Shown here: one piece after another, positions 25,851-35,299 of the stretch
Layout of the letters: the number at the start of each line of letters is the position of its first letter
Position numbering within the stretch: the stretch's first letter is position 1
Origin: RYN-428 sp035551995
GTDB taxonomy: Bacteria > Planctomycetota > Phycisphaerae > Tepidisphaerales > Tepidisphaeraceae
DNA length: 64,000 bases
Reading direction: 5' to 3'
Assembly (NCBI GenBank): GCA_035551995.1
Contig: DASZME010000065.1
Span: forward strand, 1-64,000
Program-made: the position numbers and the translations under genes
The notes under the pieces: generated by a model
Databases searched by the model: none
What the model was told of the DNA's origin: nothing
Seen by the model: the letters and a program-made list of their open reading frames with translations, nothing else

Positions 25851-27461
25851 CTACTTCTTTCGCTCGTCGATGATCAGGTTCATGCGCGTGCGGCAGCGGT
25901 CGATCTGGGCGGCGTATTGACTTCGTTCGTCGCGATAGGTCTGGGCGCCCAGAGCCAGGTGGGTCGCGATGCCGGTGGCCTTATCGTAGGCGGCGGAAAC
26001 ATACTCATCGGGAAGACCCGCCACGTCATTTTTATTGTGATAAGTGGACGGCAGCACACGAACGGAATTGGCGCCGGTGGGAAATAGCGCTTCGTCTTCC
26101 ATGAAAAAATCGAGCACGGTGTGTTCGTAGGTGATCATGGCCTTGAAGTAATTTTCGCTGGCCTTGAGCAGCAGTTCATCGCGGGCGGATTTGTCGGAAG
26201 TCAAGGCGGCCGCGAGGTAGTCGTGATCGGCCTGATAGATCGATTCGCCGGCCGTCAGATCGGCGATGTGCGAACGATAAACCGCCGATCGCATCGCGAA
26301 TTCGGGCTTGCTCAGATGTCGATGATATTCCTTGATTCCTTCGCGGCTGACACGGACGGCCGAGTCGTAGTAGTAAAGCGCCGCGTCCAGGGCCGGGCGA
26401 TCTTTGACCGGGTCCGACGCCTTGACCGCATCAAGAGCCGGGTCGGATTTGCCGGCGACGGCGGGGATGCCGAAGGCGGCGGATTCCCGCTCGCGGGCCA
26501 TGTGGCTCTCATCCTCCATCCATGCCCGCAATTGAATCGCCGGACGGCTGTCGATCACCATTTCGCTCATCTGCAATGGCTTTTGCCCCTCGGCGTTGGT
26601 CGCGACCTCGGCGCGCTTGGCATAGTTGTAGCTCATGGCCGTCGGAGATAAACCGCACGGAAACGGAGAGAACGCTTTTAGATATTGCAATTCGGAGCCG
26701 TCGTTCCACTCGGCGCTTTGCGCCACGTCGCCGGGGCGCGGGTGATCTGGTTCCAGCAGGTCCGGGCGAATGCGGTTGTCGTCGGTCAGCAGCGGTTTCC
26801 ATTTGTCGAGGCGGGCGACGTGGCCGTAGATTCTTTCCCGATTGGCGGGTGTCAGCGACTCGGCGCGGAACTGCCGGGAGTAGAAGGGAAATTCCGCCAG
26901 CGTGGGCGAGCCCAGCTTCCCGCCGTAGACGTTTGCCGTCGAGTTCAGGATGTTGACGTCGCCGGGGCGCTCGCTGTCGACGTTGTGGGCGTAATCCAGC
27001 GCTTCCATAATGACGCTGTATTTGTTGGCGGGGCTGGCCATCATCGCGCTGACGTTGTAGGCCTTGTTCCAGATTTGATAGATGTGAACGGTATCGAACT
27101 CCGGCTGAAGGAGGCGTATCCATTCGACCTTGGTGTCGAAGTCTTCCAGGTCGCGATCGATTTTTTGCGACTCGCTGCTGGACCAGAGAAACATCACCAG
27201 CGGCCCGCGCAGTCCGCCCAGCAGCAGGGCCAGCGCAAAGCTGTCCATGTTGCCGAACGTGGATCGCGATTCGGCCCTTCCCGGCGTTTTGGAAAATCCA
27301 GCCTGTTCGGTGGCGGCAAATTGGCGCAACACCCCGGCGACGATCAGGGAAATAATCAAGATAAGCGCGGTGGGGCCGCGCGACGAAGAACGTCGCGCCT
27401 GCCGGGACGGGACGGGCCGGCTTGCGGGAGATTTAGTCTCGATAGGAGTCGCGGTGGTCAT
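25851..27461 (-). CDS. Membrane-anchored helical-repeat protein of the ABC operon
   Basis: 536 aa from ATG 27461, with GGAGG upstream and the stop of the permease gene overlapping the start (ATGA). One hydrophobic segment (residues about 28-47, GPTALILIISLIVAGVLRQF) is followed by a second weaker one, FALALLLGGLRGPLVMFLW. The long remainder is soluble and probably mostly helical, TPR-like (IWNKAYNVSAMMASPANKYS, ALYYYDSAVRVSREG). No enzymatic motif is seen. Its coupling to an ABC-2 permease suggests an accessory subunit or a scaffold that acts with the exporter. Confidence 0.75.
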   Translation of the reverse strand: MTTATPIETKSPASRPVPSRQARRSSSRGPTALILIISLIVAGVLRQFAATEQAGFSKTPGRAESRSTFGNMDSFALALLLGGLRGPLVMFLWSSSESQKIDRDLEDFDTKVEWIRLLQPEFDTVHIYQIWNKAYNVSAMMASPANKYSVIMEALDYAHNVDSERPGDVNILNSTANVYGGKLGSPTLAEFPFYSRQFRAESLTPANRERIYGHVARLDKWKPLLTDDNRIRPDLLEPDHPRPGDVAQSAEWNDGSELQYLKAFSPFPCGLSPTAMSYNYAKRAEVATNAEGQKPLQMSEMVIDSRPAIQLRAWMEDESHMARERESAAFGIPAVAGKSDPALDAVKASDPVKDRPALDAALYYYDSAVRVSREGIKEYHRHLSKPEFAMRSAVYRSHIADLTAGESIYQADHDYLAAALTSDKSARDELLLKASENYFKAMITYEHTVLDFFMEDEALFPTGANSVRVLPSTYHNKNDVAGLPDEYVSAAYDKATGIATHLALGAQTYRDERSQYAAQIDRCRTRMNLIIDERKK

Positions 27462-29710
27462 GGGGCCACCTCCTTGCGGCGAAGAATGACATAACTGAAC
27501 ACGACCATCGGCAGTCCATAGCAAAACAGCACGCCAAGCGCGTCCTGAACCTTGGAATTGGGAATGCTCACGCCGCGTTCGATATCTTCGGTGACGGGGA
27601 ATTTCGTGACGTCGGGAAGAAATTTGGACACTTTCGTGAGCATGGAAGAGAGATTGTCGACGCCGTACGTGACGGCGGTCATCGCGGCCGGATCGCGGAA
27701 GCCAAACCCGGTGGCGACGGATCGGCCCTGTCCCGGCTTGAGCGCGTCGCCGAGCTGATCGACTCCCCAATGCGCCAGCAGAATAATCAGCGTAAGGACC
27801 ACCGCGATCGGCCACGACAAAAACGTGCTGCAGAAGACCGCGATGATCACGACGAGGATCGAAAGCAGCCAGAGGATGAAGAGGCTTTTGGCGAGATTGA
27901 ACGCAAAACTTCGATCGGCGGTGATTACCGCCAGCGCGCCGCCGGGGCCGGCCTCGATGCCCAGCGATTGGTTGGCGGTCGAGTTTCGCAGCAGCACGTC
28001 GAAGTCTCCGCCGGCGAAATAACGGGCGTCAACCGAAACCGGCTCGGTGCGGCTGACTTCCGGCGAGAAGGTGATGGGGCCCGACGTTTCGCCAGTAGTG
28101 CGATTGCGCACTTCGATCGACGCGGACGTATACCCGGTCGAATGGGCCTTGTCGTCGCTGTACTCGGCGGTTCGCTCGATGATGGCGCCGACCTGTAATC
28201 CGACCTTCCCGTCGCGGCCGGGATTGACGGCCACGTCATGAAATCCAAAAACCGCCAACGGCCCGCCTTGGGGCGTGGACGTGGCCGTCAGACGCATCCC
28301 CCGGCGGCTTGGATAAGCGAAAAACAACGCGGAAGCCGAGCGGCTTGGATCAAACGGATTGTGGGCTACTTCGATCGGCGGGACGACCAGCAACGTCCCG
28401 GGCGGATATTTCCCGACTTCCGCCAGGGGTACAAAAACGCCGTCCGCGGTAATCGGCCACGGAAACGTGAAGGCGAGCGGCCGCGCCTTCACGCCGAACT
28501 CCATCGACGGCGTGCGCCCGTTTACCTGCGCGATAAATCGACCCAACCCGATCAGCCGGGAAATAAGCCGATTGTCCACCGTGACGGTGGCGGTGTACGG
28601 CTGGCCGGGCCGCCCGACGAGGTTCAGGCTCATTCCGATGTCGCCGGCATCGTTCATCGCGCTCACCGGGCGATGCCGGTCATCCAGAAAACGCACGCCA
28701 AGCTGGGGAATCAGCCGGTCCGGCTTCTTTGCCGTTTGCGTGGCGGCCGGAGCGGTCGTCGGCAGCTTCGGACCAAAAACTTCCTTCGGCGTCGCCGGAT
28801 GCTCGATCAGTCTCATTTGTTCCGCCTGATCAAGTTGCTGTTTTGTCGGCGGATGGGAATCGACGTCGACGGTCAGTTTCAACTCGACCGGGACGTTCTT
28901 TTCCACCGCGGCTTCAAGAAGCATTTTTTCGTTTGCCGAGAGGTCAAACGGCACCAGGAAGTACATGGCGATTCCGCCGGCCATCCAGCGCTCGGGATCA
29001 TTCGTCGGCGGGCGCGAATAGAACTGCACGTCGTCGGACCATTCCAGACTCCGCGTGCCAAGCAAACCCGAGTTGACGTAATATCGATCGGTCGCCAGCA
29101 ACGGCGACGAGGGATCAAGCGAGGCGATCTGCGTTTTCAAGTCTTCGATCATCGGGCGCGTTCGCAGCTCCAGAAAAAGGAGGGTGAAGGCGCCCATCAC
29201 CACGATGATCAATCCCGCGACCCGGGCAAATCCGACGACCTTGCCAAGGACGATTTCCAGGCGGGTGGTGGGCTTGGTGACGATGGTGTAAATGACGCGG
29301 TTTTCGATTTCGCGCGGCAGGTTGGTGCAAGCGAGGATCACGGCGGTGATGGCCACCAGCATCCCGCTGGCGAACAGGCAGAATTTGGTGATTTGCCGGA
29401 TGGAATCCTGCGCGTCGGTGGGATGCTGGAACTGCGAGACGGCGACCACGCCGAGGATCGCCATCGGCGTCACCCATAAAACGCCACGGCGCAGCGATTC
29501 GGTTTGGCAGACGCCGGCGATCGCCCAGATTCGACTCCAGCGGGTGCGGATCAGGTCCGCTCCGCCGTACAGGAACAGGCCGACAAAGATAATCGCCGCC
29601 GCCACGGCCCACGGCAGGATGCCGGGACGATCGGCGGGCTGGCTCATCTGCGCGACCGACGAGGCAAAGTCGATGGACGCGCCGAAATGCAACGGAACGG
29701 AAAACAACAC
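27458..29710 (-). CDS. ABC-2 type permease with large soluble insertion
   Basis: 750 aa from GTG 29710, preceded by GGAGGAATC. Transmembrane segments cluster at the N-terminus (about 35-55, 80-95, 115-135, 165-185) and C-terminus (about 610-660, 725-745). Between them is about 400 residues of beta-rich soluble sequence, e.g. SVDARYFAGGDFDVLLRNS. The N-terminal NLPREIENRVIYTIVTKPTT is typical of ABC-2 permeases that contact the ATPase. It is encoded 48 bp downstream of the ATP-binding subunit and overlaps the next gene. The substrate is unknown. Confidence 0.82.
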   Translation of the reverse strand: MLFSVPLHFGASIDFASSVAQMSQPADRPGILPWAVAAAIIFVGLFLYGGADLIRTRWSRIWAIAGVCQTESLRRGVLWVTPMAILGVVAVSQFQHPTDAQDSIRQITKFCLFASGMLVAITAVILACTNLPREIENRVIYTIVTKPTTRLEIVLGKVVGFARVAGLIIVVMGAFTLLFLELRTRPMIEDLKTQIASLDPSSPLLATDRYYVNSGLLGTRSLEWSDDVQFYSRPPTNDPERWMAGGIAMYFLVPFDLSANEKMLLEAAVEKNVPVELKLTVDVDSHPPTKQQLDQAEQMRLIEHPATPKEVFGPKLPTTAPAATQTAKKPDRLIPQLGVRFLDDRHRPVSAMNDAGDIGMSLNLVGRPGQPYTATVTVDNRLISRLIGLGRFIAQVNGRTPSMEFGVKARPLAFTFPWPITADGVFVPLAEVGKYPPGTLLVVPPIEVAHNPFDPSRSASALFFAYPSRRGMRLTATSTPQGGPLAVFGFHDVAVNPGRDGKVGLQVGAIIERTAEYSDDKAHSTGYTSASIEVRNRTTGETSGPITFSPEVSRTEPVSVDARYFAGGDFDVLLRNSTANQSLGIEAGPGGALAVITADRSFAFNLAKSLFILWLLSILVVIIAVFCSTFLSWPIAVVLTLIILLAHWGVDQLGDALKPGQGRSVATGFGFRDPAAMTAVTYGVDNLSSMLTKVSKFLPDVTKFPVTEDIERGVSIPNSKVQDALGVLFCYGLPMVVFSYVILRRKEVAP

Positions 29711-29758
29711 GATTCCTCCGATAGAGCCGCTAATTGAATTTGGCGTTAAGCGCGGAAA

Positions 29759-30670
29759 TCACTTCTTTCCGTTGCCGCCCGACGGAGCCGTCCCCGGCCC
29801 GTTGACGGTTCGCTCGCGGACGATCCGCATGAACAAATCCTCCAGCGTCGTCGTGGGATGGGTGATCTGCGAACTCACGCCCATCCCGGCGAGAAAATCC
29901 TGCATCTGACGAATTTGCTCGGCCGACATTCCAGTCGCCTGCACCTGGGTGATATCTTTCACTTGCAGCAGGTCGCGAACCTGGCCCAGCTCCTGCATCT
30001 TGCCGCGGAACAATATCGTGATGCGATCGCACACGTCCTGCACGTCGGCCAGCAGGTGGCTGCACAATAAGACGGTCTTGCCCTGGTTTTTTAACGAGAC
30101 GATCAGATCCTTCATTTCGCGCGTGCCGATGGGATCGAGGCCGGTGGTCGGTTCATCGAGCAGGATGAGGTCGGGATTGTTGATCAGCGCCTGGGCAAGA
30201 CCGATTCGGCGAGCCATTCCCTTTGAATATTCGCGCAGCTTTCGCTTGCGGTCCTTGGTGTTCAGACCGACCGTGTCCAAAAGCAGCGGCACCCGTTTTT
30301 TCAACTCCCGGCTTGGGATTTTGAAAAGCCGTCCGTAAAAATAGAGCGTTTCTTCGCCGGTCAGAAAACGATAGAGATAAGATTCTTCGGGAAGAAAACC
30401 GATGCGCTCGTTGATGGCGGTGCTACCGGCCGGGTGGCCGAGGATGGTGGCCGATCCGCTGCTGGCGAAGATCAGCCCCAGCAGAAGTTTGATGGTCGTG
30501 CTTTTGCCCGAGCCATTGGGGCCGAGAAGTCCGAAGACCTCGCCCTTGTGGATTTCGAGGCTAAGGTCGTCCAGGGCCAGCACTTTATCGCGGCCCCAGA
30601 AATCCTTATAGACCTTGGAAAGATGTTCGATCCGAACGGCTTCTGGATCAAGACTAGTGGAAAGCGTCAT
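29759..30670 (-). CDS. ABC transporter ATP-binding protein
   Basis: 303 aa. Walker A GPNGSGKST at residues 50-58, signature LREYSKGMARRIGLAQAL, Walker B DLILLDEPTTGLDP and the switch His in LLCSHLLADV are all intact. The closest general type is the ABC-2 drug/polysaccharide exporter subgroup (CcmA-like). The C-terminal 60 residues are an accessory domain. First gene of a three-gene operon with the permease and the helical-repeat protein; divergent from the thioesterase gene. Confidence 0.95.
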   Translation of the reverse strand: MTLSTSLDPEAVRIEHLSKVYKDFWGRDKVLALDDLSLEIHKGEVFGLLGPNGSGKSTTIKLLLGLIFASSGSATILGHPAGSTAINERIGFLPEESYLYRFLTGEETLYFYGRLFKIPSRELKKRVPLLLDTVGLNTKDRKRKLREYSKGMARRIGLAQALINNPDLILLDEPTTGLDPIGTREMKDLIVSLKNQGKTVLLCSHLLADVQDVCDRITILFRGKMQELGQVRDLLQVKDITQVQATGMSAEQIRQMQDFLAGMGVSSQITHPTTTLEDLFMRIVRERTVNGPGTAPSGGNGKK

Positions 30671-30720
30671 AGGCGAGGTTGGTTGGTTGTTATCGATGTT
30701 CCATCTTAGAGTATACGATT

Positions 30721-31119
30721 ATGAGCACCGAACATACAATTACAATCCGCGTCCGCTATCCGGAAGTGGACGCGATGGGCTATTTGCACCACAGCCGATT
30801 TTTTCAGTATTTCGAGATGGGCCGGATCGAGTTGCTGCGAAATCTTGGGCATCGCTATGCCGACTTTGAGCGCGAAGGAATTTTTTTCGTAGTCGTGAAG
30901 CTGGAGTGCCGTTACAAGGCGCCGGCCCGGTACGATGAAGAGCTTACACTCACCACGCGCGTGGTGCGTCAGACGCATGTTCGGATCGATCACGTCTACC
31001 AGTTAAAGCGCGGCCAAACGCTGTTGGCAGAGGCGACGTCGACCATCGCCTGCGTGGGGCGCGATGGAGCGCTGCGGCAGATTCCCGAATTCCCGGCGGA
31101 CGCGATCGCTGCGCCGTAG
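30721..31119 (+). CDS. YbgC/FadM-type acyl-CoA thioesterase
   Basis: 132 aa, hotdog fold. The 4HBT signature is VRYPEVDAMGYLHHSRFFQY with the catalytic-type Asp, followed by FEMGRIELLRNLG. LECRYKAPARYDEELTLTTR and LLAEATSTIACVG complete the domain. Hydrolyses acyl-CoA or 4-hydroxybenzoyl-CoA-like thioesters; the physiological substrate is not determinable. ATG 30721 is preferred over a start 42 bases upstream because the family begins here. Confidence 0.92.
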   Translation: MSTEHTITIRVRYPEVDAMGYLHHSRFFQYFEMGRIELLRNLGHRYADFEREGIFFVVVKLECRYKAPARYDEELTLTTRVVRQTHVRIDHVYQLKRGQTLLAEATSTIACVGRDGALRQIPEFPADAIAAP

Positions 31120-31150
31120 AATCCGAAGCGCTACATCCAACGAGAGCAAT

Positions 31151-31206
31151 TTTGCAATAGCGTTCCTGCGTTTAGCGAACCCGCTTGCGGGGCGTAATTC
31201 ACGATC
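31151..31206 (-). repeat. Dispersed palindromic repeat, copy 1
   Basis: On the minus strand this reads GTGAATTACGCCCCGCAAGC continuing GGGTTCGCTAAACGC. It aligns with the sequence at 48969 at roughly three quarters of positions over about 55 bases. The core is the CCCCGC-AA-GCGGG palindrome. It lies in the 241-bp gap between the thioesterase and pseudopilin genes. Confidence 0.65.
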
Positions 31207-31360
31207 GAAGCGCGCCAAGTGAAAAATGCCGTATCTTGCAAAAAAAAACGGCTTGCGCGTAATATGGGGTGATAGCCGGCGCCGGCGGCGGTTTTCAGGC
31301 ATCGTGCCGGGATCGCGGGCGCCGACAAAGGGCTAACTTTCATAACGGCGGAGGTCATTC

Positions 31361-32551
31361 ATGTCGCGCATCTCGTCGGATCATCCTGAATTTTGCGATT
31401 CGTCCAGGCGGCGAAAGCAAGATGGATTTACGCTGGTGGAGCTGCTGGTATCGATTGGGATCATCGTCCTGTTGCTGGCGATCTTAATGCCGATTCTCGG
31501 CCGTGTCCGCGAAGCCGGCCGGCGCACCAAGTGTGCGGCCAATCTTCACACCATCGGCCAGATGGCGACGACCTTCGCCAACGATCACCGCGGTTTTTTC
31601 CCCGCCTGCTATCGAATGAACGATACCGCATCGGCGACCTATCCCTTCAGAGTTCCGCAATTCATCAATGTTCCCTACCTTGATCCCTCGACCGGGACGA
31701 TAAAAAACGACCACGACTCCGATGACTCGCAATACGGCTGGCAGCAGTACGGCACGTCGTGGACGATGTGGCAACGGTATAACGCCACCCTCGATGTATT
31801 CACTTGCCCCAGCGTCGATACGCCGGCGCATGAAATCGATCTGGCCACCAGTTCGTCGCAAGCGCAATACGGGAATTTCATCTCAAGCAACTACATGTAT
31901 CTGGGCGGGTTGTCCGACCAGAACATGGCTGTGCCGCCCCATGTCTCCGGCGGCAATCATTCGACAGGCCACTGGGCCAAGGCCCCGCCGGCGGTCGCGA
32001 TCGGGGGCTCGCCGCTTTACGTCTACCAGGTCGATCCGAACGACTCGACAAACGTGATCGACGTGCAGGTTGGGATGGCGTCGCTTGGGCAAACGGTGCT
32101 CGCCGCGGACCTGGTTTACTACGGGGGAACCAGCACCTCCGTGCCGGTCTACAAAATCAATCATCCCGTCACCGGCAACCCGAAGATGCCGGACTTTCAG
32201 AACGTGCTTTACGGTGACGGCCGGGTTGAAGGTCATGGTCCCGCGGAGTATCCGCTGGCGTTGAACGACGACACGGGCGGCACCGGATCTAATCCGAAAT
32301 ATTCGTATAATTGGTCGATGAAGTTCGCGAGCGGTCAGGCTGGCTTCTACTATTGGGGCGAGCCGGAATCGACGCCGCTCATGACGGGCGTGCAACCGCC
32401 GCCTACCGACGCGATTCCCGGAACCACGGATCCAAATGCGACGACAGGATCAGCATGGGTGCAGCCGAAATACCTGCCGCCCAATCCAGTCGTGGCCAAT
32501 CCGCCCACTGAACCGCCGACAGAAGGAAACCCCGGGGCGTTGCCCGGCTAA
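31361..32551 (+). CDS. Type II secretion-like pseudopilin (prepilin N-methylation motif)
   Basis: 396 aa. A basic leader (residues 1-20) ends in RRRKQDGFTLVELLVSIGII, with the prepilin peptidase site G22/F23 and the expected Glu five residues into the mature protein, then a hydrophobic helix. The C-terminal part has NVLYGDGRVEGHG, similar to the H-X9-DG motif of the expanded planctomycete and verrucomicrobial pseudopilin families. Such genomes carry dozens of these; they are thought to form short pili or secretion pseudopili. A terminator follows at 32603. Confidence 0.9.
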   Translation: MSRISSDHPEFCDSSRRRKQDGFTLVELLVSIGIIVLLLAILMPILGRVREAGRRTKCAANLHTIGQMATTFANDHRGFFPACYRMNDTASATYPFRVPQFINVPYLDPSTGTIKNDHDSDDSQYGWQQYGTSWTMWQRYNATLDVFTCPSVDTPAHEIDLATSSSQAQYGNFISSNYMYLGGLSDQNMAVPPHVSGGNHSTGHWAKAPPAVAIGGSPLYVYQVDPNDSTNVIDVQVGMASLGQTVLAADLVYYGGTSTSVPVYKINHPVTGNPKMPDFQNVLYGDGRVEGHGPAEYPLALNDDTGGTGSNPKYSYNWSMKFASGQAGFYYWGEPESTPLMTGVQPPPTDAIPGTTDPNATTGSAWVQPKYLPPNPVVANPPTEPPTEGNPGALPG

Positions 32552-32602
32552 CAGCCGAACGGCAAATCCGCTGGCGTTGACGAGGTCTGGTCACAAATGA
32601 GG

Positions 32603-32649
32603 GCACGGACTTTCGCGGGCGAAAGCCTGGCAAGTCCGTGCCTGTTTTT
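32603..32649 (+). terminator. Intrinsic terminator after the pseudopilin gene
   Basis: GCACGGACTT (32603-32612) pairs perfectly with AAGTCCGTGC (32632-32641), and a TTTTT run follows at 32645-32649. It is 51 bases after the pseudopilin stop, and it also separates that gene from the convergent aminotransferase. Confidence 0.85.
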
Positions 32650-32692
32650 GTGGGTGCATGCCGGTCGCGAACAAGCCGCGGCATCCTTCCAA

Positions 32693-33886
32693 TCACGCCA
32701 GCTTCTTCAGGAACTCGGCGATCCGATCCAATCCTTTATCGATTTGTTGCATGCTGGTGGCGAAGCTCAATCGGACATGGGTATCGAATCCGCTGTCGTT
32801 CCCGGGAACCACCGCGACATGCGATTGCTCCAGCAACATGGCCGCGAAGCTCACGGCATCCTCGATTCCCGCCTTGCCGAAATAAGCGCTGACATTCGCG
32901 AAGCAGTAGAACGCCCCCTGCGGCTGCACACATGTCACGTTCGGCAGCGCGACAAGGCGCGACCACATATGTTTGCCGCGAAGTTCAAACTCCCGCCGCA
33001 TCGTTTCCACGCTCTCGGCGCCGCGCGGATCGCTTAGCGCCGTTGCCGCCGGCATCTGCGTGAAGCTCGTGATGTGGCTGGTCATCTGCGATTGCAGCTT
33101 ATTGATCGCGGCGATCGCCTCTTTGGGCCCGCCGATGTATCCGACTCGCCAGCCGGTCATCGCGAAGCTCTTGGAATGACAGTTAAAAGTCAGCGTGCGC
33201 TCGATTAACGACGGATCGAGCGTGGCGAAGCTGACGAATTTCAAGCCGCCGTAGATCAGTTTTTCGTAGATTTCGTCACTGAAGACGATGATGTTCGGAT
33301 GCCGGGCGATCACGTCCGCCAGCGCCTTCAATTCGTCGGGTGTATACGCGTGTCCCGCCGGGTTGCTCGGCGAATTGATGATGAACCCTTTCGTTCGCGG
33401 CCCGATCGCCCGCTCGAGCTGAGCCGGGGTGATCTTAAATCCATTCGCCTCTTCCCCGCGCACGATCTTGGGCGTCGCGCCCGCCAATTTCACCTGCTCG
33501 GGATAACTCACCCAGTACGGCGACGGAATGATCACCTCATCCCCCGGATCGAGCGTCGCCATGAATGCCATGTACAGGCAATGCTTTCCCCCGGAGCCGG
33601 TGGTGATCTGGTCGGCCTTATACGGCAGCCCGTTCTCCCGATTGAACTTGGCCGCGATCGCTTCGCGCAGCTCCGGGAAACATGGGGTCGGCGTATATTT
33701 GGTCTGCCCCTTATCGAGTGCGGCCTTTGCCGCATCCTTGATAAACGCCGGCGTGTCAAAATCCGGCTCCCCCGCGCCAAACCCAACCACGTCGATCCCC
33801 GCCTTTTTCATGGCGTTAGCCTTGGCGCTGACCGCCAGGGTGATCGAATCGGAAACGCTCTGCATGCGACTGGCAAGCGGAAACAT
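32693..33886 (-). CDS. Class I pyridoxal-phosphate aminotransferase (aspartate aminotransferase type)
   Basis: 397 aa from ATG 33886, preceded by AGAGGAG; longer frames are not supported. Fold type I features: GFGAGEPDFDTPAFIKDAAK, TTGSGGKHCLYMAFMATLDP, NSPSNPAGHAYTPDEL, FSDEIYEKLIYGG and the PLP Schiff-base Lys in CHSKSFAMTGWRVGYIGG. The substrate-carboxylate Arg lies near the C-terminus in THVRLSFATS. Likely transfers amino groups between aspartate or glutamate and 2-oxoacids. Exact specificity (AspC or aromatic) cannot be fixed. Confidence 0.93.
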   Translation of the reverse strand: MFPLASRMQSVSDSITLAVSAKANAMKKAGIDVVGFGAGEPDFDTPAFIKDAAKAALDKGQTKYTPTPCFPELREAIAAKFNRENGLPYKADQITTGSGGKHCLYMAFMATLDPGDEVIIPSPYWVSYPEQVKLAGATPKIVRGEEANGFKITPAQLERAIGPRTKGFIINSPSNPAGHAYTPDELKALADVIARHPNIIVFSDEIYEKLIYGGLKFVSFATLDPSLIERTLTFNCHSKSFAMTGWRVGYIGGPKEAIAAINKLQSQMTSHITSFTQMPAATALSDPRGAESVETMRREFELRGKHMWSRLVALPNVTCVQPQGAFYCFANVSAYFGKAGIEDAVSFAAMLLEQSHVAVVPGNDSGFDTHVRLSFATSMQQIDKGLDRIAEFLKKLA

Positions 33887-34086
33887 CGGGAACTCCTCTG
33901 TGAATGTCGGGCGGGGAAGCGTAAGAGAGCAAAGGGAACAGGTCAAGAAGCGAGCGCGATCCGGCCCCATTCCGTCTAAAGATCATTTAAGTAGCCGCGT
34001 GCGATTCATGTAGCGCCCGCATCGCGGAACCTGATTCGCGTGGCTACGTTTAAACTTCACGCGGCTCATTTGTTGTCGTACGCGGC

Positions 34087-35061
34087 TTACTTCGGCGCTT
34101 CGTCGTCTCCGCCACTCCATCGGTCGTTCAATGAATCGAAGATCGCTCCGCCGACGTTAGCCGGGTGACGATCCGGCCATGGCGCCGGCCCACCGCCGGG
34201 CAAGAGCGAAGCCGCCAGCCCTCGCAGCAATCGAAGCGGCGCGAGAACACGATTGACGAACGGAACTTTCGATCCCAGGCCATTGGCGCGAAATAGCAAG
34301 ACTGTGACATCGTCTCCCGTGAGGTTCCCAGGGTGCAGGGTCTCGATTGCCCTTAGAAGCTCCGGAACGATTTGGCTCGGATCGGCGACGGATATCGAGT
34401 TCAGGACCTCAAGCAGTCCCTCCTGGCCAAGAAACTCGCCATTACAGTTCCGCGACTCGGGCAAGCCGTCGGTGTAGCACAGCACCAGGTCGCCGACGCG
34501 CAGTTTCACCGCGAATTGGTGATAGGCCGACGAATCCTCGATTCCAAGGGGCAAATTACTGGGTCGGCTGTCATCGAATCGCTCTTTTTTTTCGGCGTAA
34601 ATCCATCCCTGGCCGTCACGGTAGATCAGTGGCGGGGGATGGCCGGCGTTGCAAAACGTAACGTGATTCGTCGGCGCAAAAAAGGTGGTGACGATGGCCG
34701 TGGCAAAACTGCCAGCTTCGGAGAGTTCGGTGAATCGGCGATTCATTTCCCCCACGAATTGCCGCGGATCGAGGTAATTCACGTACTTTCGCATCAGCGT
34801 GCGGAGGGATGTGGCGATATCGCCGACCGCGCTTCCGTGCCCGCTCACGTCGGCGACCAGCAGCCGGGTAATCCGGCCTGTCGCGCAAGAGGAAACGAAG
34901 TAAACGTCCCCGCCCGCTTGCGCGGCAATCCCCGCGGCGCCGGTATAGGGTCGGCAATAGACCCACGCATCGATTCCCGTCATGATAACGCCGCTGTTGA
35001 CCGGCTGATTGCCGCCCCAAACCTCCATACATTGCATGATTTCGGTTTTGGCATCGTCCAT
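34087..35061 (-). CDS. SpoIIE-type (PPM) serine phosphatase
   Basis: 324 aa from ATG 35061 (MDDAKTEIMQCMEVWGG). Phosphatase motifs: AGGDVYFV, RLLVADVSGHGSAVGDIATS (metal-binding Asp and Gly), TFCNAGHPPPLIY, DLVLCYTDGLPESRN and LTGDDVTVLLFRA. This family dephosphorylates anti-sigma-factor antagonists or related regulators. The 80-residue C-terminal tail after the domain is Pro/Gly/Arg-rich with no obvious fold. There is no sensor domain at the N-terminus. It is divergent from the riboswitch transcript. Confidence 0.92.
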   Translation of the reverse strand: MDDAKTEIMQCMEVWGGNQPVNSGVIMTGIDAWVYCRPYTGAAGIAAQAGGDVYFVSSCATGRITRLLVADVSGHGSAVGDIATSLRTLMRKYVNYLDPRQFVGEMNRRFTELSEAGSFATAIVTTFFAPTNHVTFCNAGHPPPLIYRDGQGWIYAEKKERFDDSRPSNLPLGIEDSSAYHQFAVKLRVGDLVLCYTDGLPESRNCNGEFLGQEGLLEVLNSISVADPSQIVPELLRAIETLHPGNLTGDDVTVLLFRANGLGSKVPFVNRVLAPLRLLRGLAASLLPGGGPAPWPDRHPANVGGAIFDSLNDRWSGGDDEAPK

Positions 35062-35261
35062 CCCCGCCAGTGTAGCAGCTTCACGGCGATTTTTCGGGGA
35101 TTTCAAATCAGACTGAAGCGATAAATTCGCTAAAAGAAAAATTTCTTCAAGTCGCTCGCGCCAGCCGAAAAAGTGAGAAAACGGCCGGATTTTCAGCGAT
35201 TGGAAGGTTTTGGAACATCGTGGAAGATCCGAAAAACCGCATGCAAACTGGAAAGTTTTTA

Positions 35262-35289
35262 TTGACACGCACCGGCATTGGGATACAAT
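35262..35289 (+). promoter_or_regulatory. Near-consensus sigma-70 promoter of the c-di-AMP riboswitch transcript
   Basis: TTGACA at 35262-35267 is a perfect -35 element. TACAAT at 35284-35289 (5 of 6 to consensus) follows after a 16-base spacer. Transcription should begin near 35295, just upstream of the riboswitch aptamer. Confidence 0.85.
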
Positions 35290-35299
35290 CCTCGTGTTG

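Noticed and set aside
33990..34066. 9-bp inverted repeat AGCCGCGTG/CACGCGGCT as a terminator
   Set aside because: The arms are more than 55 bases apart and no T run follows in either direction; it may be chance in GC-rich DNA.
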